Positions 4,433-6,685 of a stretch of DNA of 6,685 bases are shown here, in pieces. Location: assembly GCA_949747935.1 (NCBI GenBank), contig CATKHE010000128.1, positions 1 through 6,685 of the forward strand. Direction: 5' to 3'. Position numbers and translations under genes: made by a program. The notes under the pieces were generated by a model. That model did no database searches and was not told where the DNA came from. It was given only the letters and a program-made list of their open reading frames with translations. The stretch's first letter is position 1, and each line of letters starts with the position of its first letter. The DNA comes from an uncultured Eubacteriales bacterium. GTDB lineage: Bacteria; Bacillota_A; Clostridia; Oscillospirales; Oscillospiraceae.

Positions 4433-4440
4433 GTTAAACA
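4425..4440. other. parS-like palindrome at the murE-argB start
   Basis: TGTTTCACGTTAAACA differs at one base (position 11, T for G) from the ParB/Spo0J-binding parS sequence TGTTTCACGTGAAACA. It spans the gap before and the first codons of murE-argB, including its GTG start. Many Firmicutes parS sites lie in genes, so location is no objection. Binding is not shown, and one mismatch in a half-site may weaken it. Confidence 0.5.
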
Positions 4441-4448
4441 CCTCTCGT

Positions 4449-4908
4449 TCAGTCGAATTTCGCCCAGGGGACCCTGGGGTACAGCGCCCCGGTCCGGGCA
4501 AAGTACAGGACACACTCCGCCGCCAGGTCCAGGTCGTCCAGCGCCTCCACATGCTTCAGCTTCTTCCGGGCCGGGAGATAGACTTGCTCCAGAGAAGGCA
4601 GTTCCGCCAGCAGGGCGCAGTCAGTAAAGCTGGTGGCATGGAGGTCCAGCTTTTTCAGCTTCTTGCATCTGGTCGGGCCGGAGCCGGCAGTCGAAGATCA
4701 GGGTGTGCAGGTTCTCCATATATCCGATGGCGGAAAAATTCCCGGGGGCCAGCCTGCCCCAGGGGCGCTCGCAGTAGGGGTCGATGGACCCGGCGAAATC
4801 CTTGAGCACCTTGATCTTTTTCAAGTCGTAGAGGCTGTCGGCCCAGCGGCCTTGGGAGCGAAAAATGGCCCAGTAGAGACGGCCGTCCATATCGGGAACA
4901 GGGTTCAC
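4449..4908 (-). pseudogene. Leucine-rich-repeat-like protein gene broken by a +1 frameshift
   Basis: The first frame (from GTG at 4908, with AGGGAG at 4923-4918) reads about 80 residues to LHTLIFDCRLRPDQM, then loses sense and stops at 4621-4623. The +1 frame takes over with KKLKKLDLHATSF, SLEQVYLP and KKLKHVEAL, ending at TGA 4449-4451. Removing one base near 4665 (the C between ATG and AAG on the minus strand) joins both into one protein of about 152 aa whose leucine and asparagine/aspartate spacing resembles leucine-rich repeats. I do not recognise a specific family or function. It lies 18 nt after the racemase stop and 16 nt before murE-argB, clearly in the operon. The break could be a true mutation or a sequencing error; I see no convincing programmed-frameshift signal, though a run of five A's is nearby. 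Confidence 0.65.
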
Positions 4909-4926
4909 GTCGCTCAACTCCCTTGT

Positions 4927-5646
4927 CTACTTGATAAAAATATGCCGCAGGGGCCGGTGGCAGGCCTCCACCGCCCGCTGGGCCAGGACGGCCATGGCGT
5001 CGGTGTAGAAGTGGGGCAGGTGGTGCTTGTCGGCGAAGACCGAAAGCTCGGTGCAGGCCAGCACCCCGCAGTCGCAGCCCTGAGAGAGGAGGTCCTCGTG
5101 GATGGCGGCGAACTTCTGGGGGTCGCCGTCCCGGCCGGCCTTCACGTCGTCATAGATCAGGGACATCACCAGCTCCTGGGCCGGACGGGAGGGGACCACG
5201 GCCTCGATGCCGGCGGCGGCAAATTCCTTCTGATACAGTCCGGTCCGGATGGTGCCGTCGGTGGCCAGGATGCCGGGGCGCTTCAGGCCCTGTCCGGCCA
5301 GCAGCAGGGCGGTCTCCCGGATCATGTGGAGAATCGGCACGCCGATCTGATCCTGGACCCGGTCCAGAAAGAAGTGGGAGGTGTTGCAGGGGACGGCGAT
5401 GCAGGTACACCCCGCCCCCTCCAGCAGCCGGGCGTCGGCCAGCAGCCGCTGATAGACCGCCTCCCGCTCCGCCTCACCGCCCAGAATGGCGGCGGTGCGG
5501 TCTGGCATTTCGCTGTCTGACAAAATCAGGGCGTTGACGTGTTCCTGGTCGGTCCGGGCATTGGTGCGGTCGATGATGAACTGATAAAAGGTATTGGTGG
5601 CTTGAGGGCCCATGCCGCCCAGAACACCGAGACGGTAGCTTGACAT
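4927..5646 (-). CDS. Aspartate/glutamate racemase family protein
   Basis: A 239-aa cytoplasmic enzyme of the cofactor-independent Asp/Glu racemase family, which inverts the alpha carbon with two cysteines acting as acid and base. Both are present: C87 in VPCNTSHFF (85-93) and C198 in LACTELS (196-202). The N-terminus RLGVLGGMGPQAT (5-17) is the signature of aspartate racemases, and ILSDSEMPDRTAAIL (41-55) and the length also fit aspartate racemase better than MurI glutamate racemase. ATG at 5646 follows GAGGAG (5658-5653) by 6 nt. That site lies within the 3' end of the preceding ATP-grasp gene, whose stop is only 3 nt away, so the two are probably translationally coupled. Likely role (inferred): make D-aspartate for the ligase encoded just upstream. 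Confidence 0.9.
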   Translation of the reverse strand: MSSYRLGVLGGMGPQATNTFYQFIIDRTNARTDQEHVNALILSDSEMPDRTAAILGGEAEREAVYQRLLADARLLEGAGCTCIAVPCNTSHFFLDRVQDQIGVPILHMIRETALLLAGQGLKRPGILATDGTIRTGLYQKEFAAAGIEAVVPSRPAQELVMSLIYDDVKAGRDGDPQKFAAIHEDLLSQGCDCGVLACTELSVFADKHHLPHFYTDAMAVLAQRAVEACHRPLRHIFIK

Positions 5647-5649
5647 AGA

Positions 5650-6685
5650 TTACTCCTCGTTGGGGACCTTATTATACTGGTCAAACCGCTTGATATTGCC
5701 TAGGTGGTTCTTGGCGACCCGCAGGCGGCGCTTGAGGGAGGCGTCTTTGGCGTAGACCAGGGAGTGAGAATCCGCCCCGGCCCGGATGAGGGCCCGCATC
5801 TCCTCGTGATACTGCCTGGGGGTGAATTTAAACGCCACCTTTTTGGGCACCATCCGCCACAGGGAACGGTTTTTGGTCATGGTGAAGGGCAGGTCCTTCC
5901 CCTCGACCCGGTCCTCCACCACCATCCGGGCGATGTTGTGGCCTGCGCCGGTGACGTAGTAGTTGCTCCGCCCCTGCCGGCAGTTGATCTCAAAGGCCTT
6001 GTATTTCCCGTCCCGGCGGTCGTACTTGATATCGAAGTTGGAGAAGCCCACGAAGTGCAGCGCCTCCAGCAGCTCTTTGATTTTACCCTCCAGCTCTTCG
6101 TCGCATTCGGTGAGGATGACGGCGTGGTTGCCGATGCCGTGGGGGGAGTGCTCCTCCAGCAGGACGTGGCCCAGGCACATGGTGGTCACCCGGCCGCTGC
6201 GGTCGGAGTAGCTGGTGAGCACCCGCATATAGCTGTCGTCCCCGGGGATGAACTCCTGGAGAACCATGTGGTCCTGATAGCCGGCGGCGTAGACGTGGTC
6301 CAGGCTCTCCAGCAATTCTTCCCGGCTCTGACAGATATAGACCTTGGCCAGGGAGTGGTCGCCGCAGGCCCAGTAGGCCACGCTGTCGGCGGGCTTGGCG
6401 ATATAGGGAGGCCCCCAGGGCAGGGTAAAGCGGTGGCCCATGGACTTGTCGTAAATGAAGGTGGCCGGGTGGTCGATGCCGTGCTGGTCGCACAGCTGGT
6501 AGAATTTCTCCTTGTTGATGAGGGTATCCAGAAGCGCCCCGCCGATGTAGGGGGCGATGACGTTTTCCGGCAGAGAATCCCTGCAATGGGCGGCCAGCTG
6601 GACATAGCTGTCCCCGCAGCCCAGGAGGATCACCTTTTTGCCGGAAAACTCCTCCGCCGCGGCCTGGACGTTGCGCCGGAAGGCG
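5650..6685 (-). CDS. D-aspartate ligase-like ATP-grasp protein, 5' end outside window
   Basis: The frame is open to the window edge (first complete codon at 6684), so the start is missing; the GTG at 6633 is internal. The visible 344 residues form most of an ATP-grasp ligase, which joins a carboxylate to an amine through an acyl phosphate. Counting from the edge: KVILLGCGDSY (17-27), AKPADS with the ATP-contact lysine K97, LQEFIPGDDSYMRVL (142-156), MCLGHVLLEE (169-178), NFDIKYD (216-222) and the metal-binding FEINCRQGRS (231-240). From memory, the GDDS-MRVL, MCLGH-LLE, IGN and FEIN-RQGRS blocks closely match the Enterococcus faecium D-aspartate ligase that builds the Lys-D-Asp side chain of peptidoglycan. 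The downstream racemase supports D-Asp as substrate. A different amino-acid ligase activity cannot be excluded. The C-terminal 50 residues are basic. Confidence 0.82.
   Translation of the reverse strand, partial: AFRRNVQAAAEEFSGKKVILLGCGDSYVQLAAHCRDSLPENVIAPYIGGALLDTLINKEKFYQLCDQHGIDHPATFIYDKSMGHRFTLPWGPPYIAKPADSVAYWACGDHSLAKVYICQSREELLESLDHVYAAGYQDHMVLQEFIPGDDSYMRVLTSYSDRSGRVTTMCLGHVLLEEHSPHGIGNHAVILTECDEELEGKIKELLEALHFVGFSNFDIKYDRRDGKYKAFEINCRQGRSNYYVTGAGHNIARMVVEDRVEGKDLPFTMTKNRSLWRMVPKKVAFKFTPRQYHEEMRALIRAGADSHSLVYAKDASLKRRLRVAKNHLGNIKRFDQYNKVPNEE

Noticed and set aside
4433..4552. Extending murE-argB upstream to 4552
   Set aside because: The extra 40 residues overlap the second-frame coding of the LRR-like gene, look like noise (Trp/Arg-rich), and a ribosome binding site at 4441-4446 fits the GTG at 4432.
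4633..5520. A 295-codon open frame on the plus strand opposite the racemase
   Set aside because: No recognisable motif; rich in Gly/Val/Gln as expected from the complement, and it crosses two minus-strand genes with good ribosome binding sites.

Overview
The window reads like chromosome from a GC-rich Gram-positive gut Clostridia lineage (Oscillospiraceae-type, such as Flavonifractor relatives). This is inferred from strong AGGAGG-type ribosome binding sites, frequent GTG starts, the prs-pth pair and the protein families; no taxonomic marker is present. Flanking genes are GC-rich, while the 1.27-1.76 kb stretch is clearly AT-rich.

Layout. 1-939 (+): the 3' end of prs (PRPP synthetase), a hairpin, then complete pth (peptidyl-tRNA hydrolase). 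967-2070: an accessory island bounded by two diverged direct copies (about 315 bp each) of one module. Each module has a sense promoter, a 31-codon membrane-peptide gene, a long bidirectional terminator hairpin, a short direct repeat of the peptide's own ribosome-binding/start region, and a strong antisense promoter pointing back at it. This is the layout of Fst/RNAII (par) type I toxin-antitoxin loci. Between the copies lie two small divergent genes: a Cys/His-rich 57-aa protein (-) and a 56-aa ribbon-helix-helix protein (+). 2069-6685 (-): one operon read right to left: D-aspartate-ligase-like ATP-grasp protein (5' end outside the window), aspartate/glutamate racemase, a frameshifted leucine-rich-repeat-like gene, and a 787-aa fusion of a MurE-type Mur ligase to a complete ArgB-type acetylglutamate kinase.

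How the parts may work together. The minus-strand operon looks like a peptidoglycan-precursor set: the racemase would supply D-Asp, the ATP-grasp ligase would attach it to a stem-peptide side chain, and the Mur ligase would add the third stem residue. The ArgB half is unexpected; one inference is a link to ornithine supply. The operon runs without a visible terminator into the antisense promoter of module B, so its transcription may also produce the antitoxin RNA. In both modules the repeat inside the antisense RNA matches that module's own start region and not the other's. This is the strongest sign that these are two functional, separately specific antisense-controlled systems.
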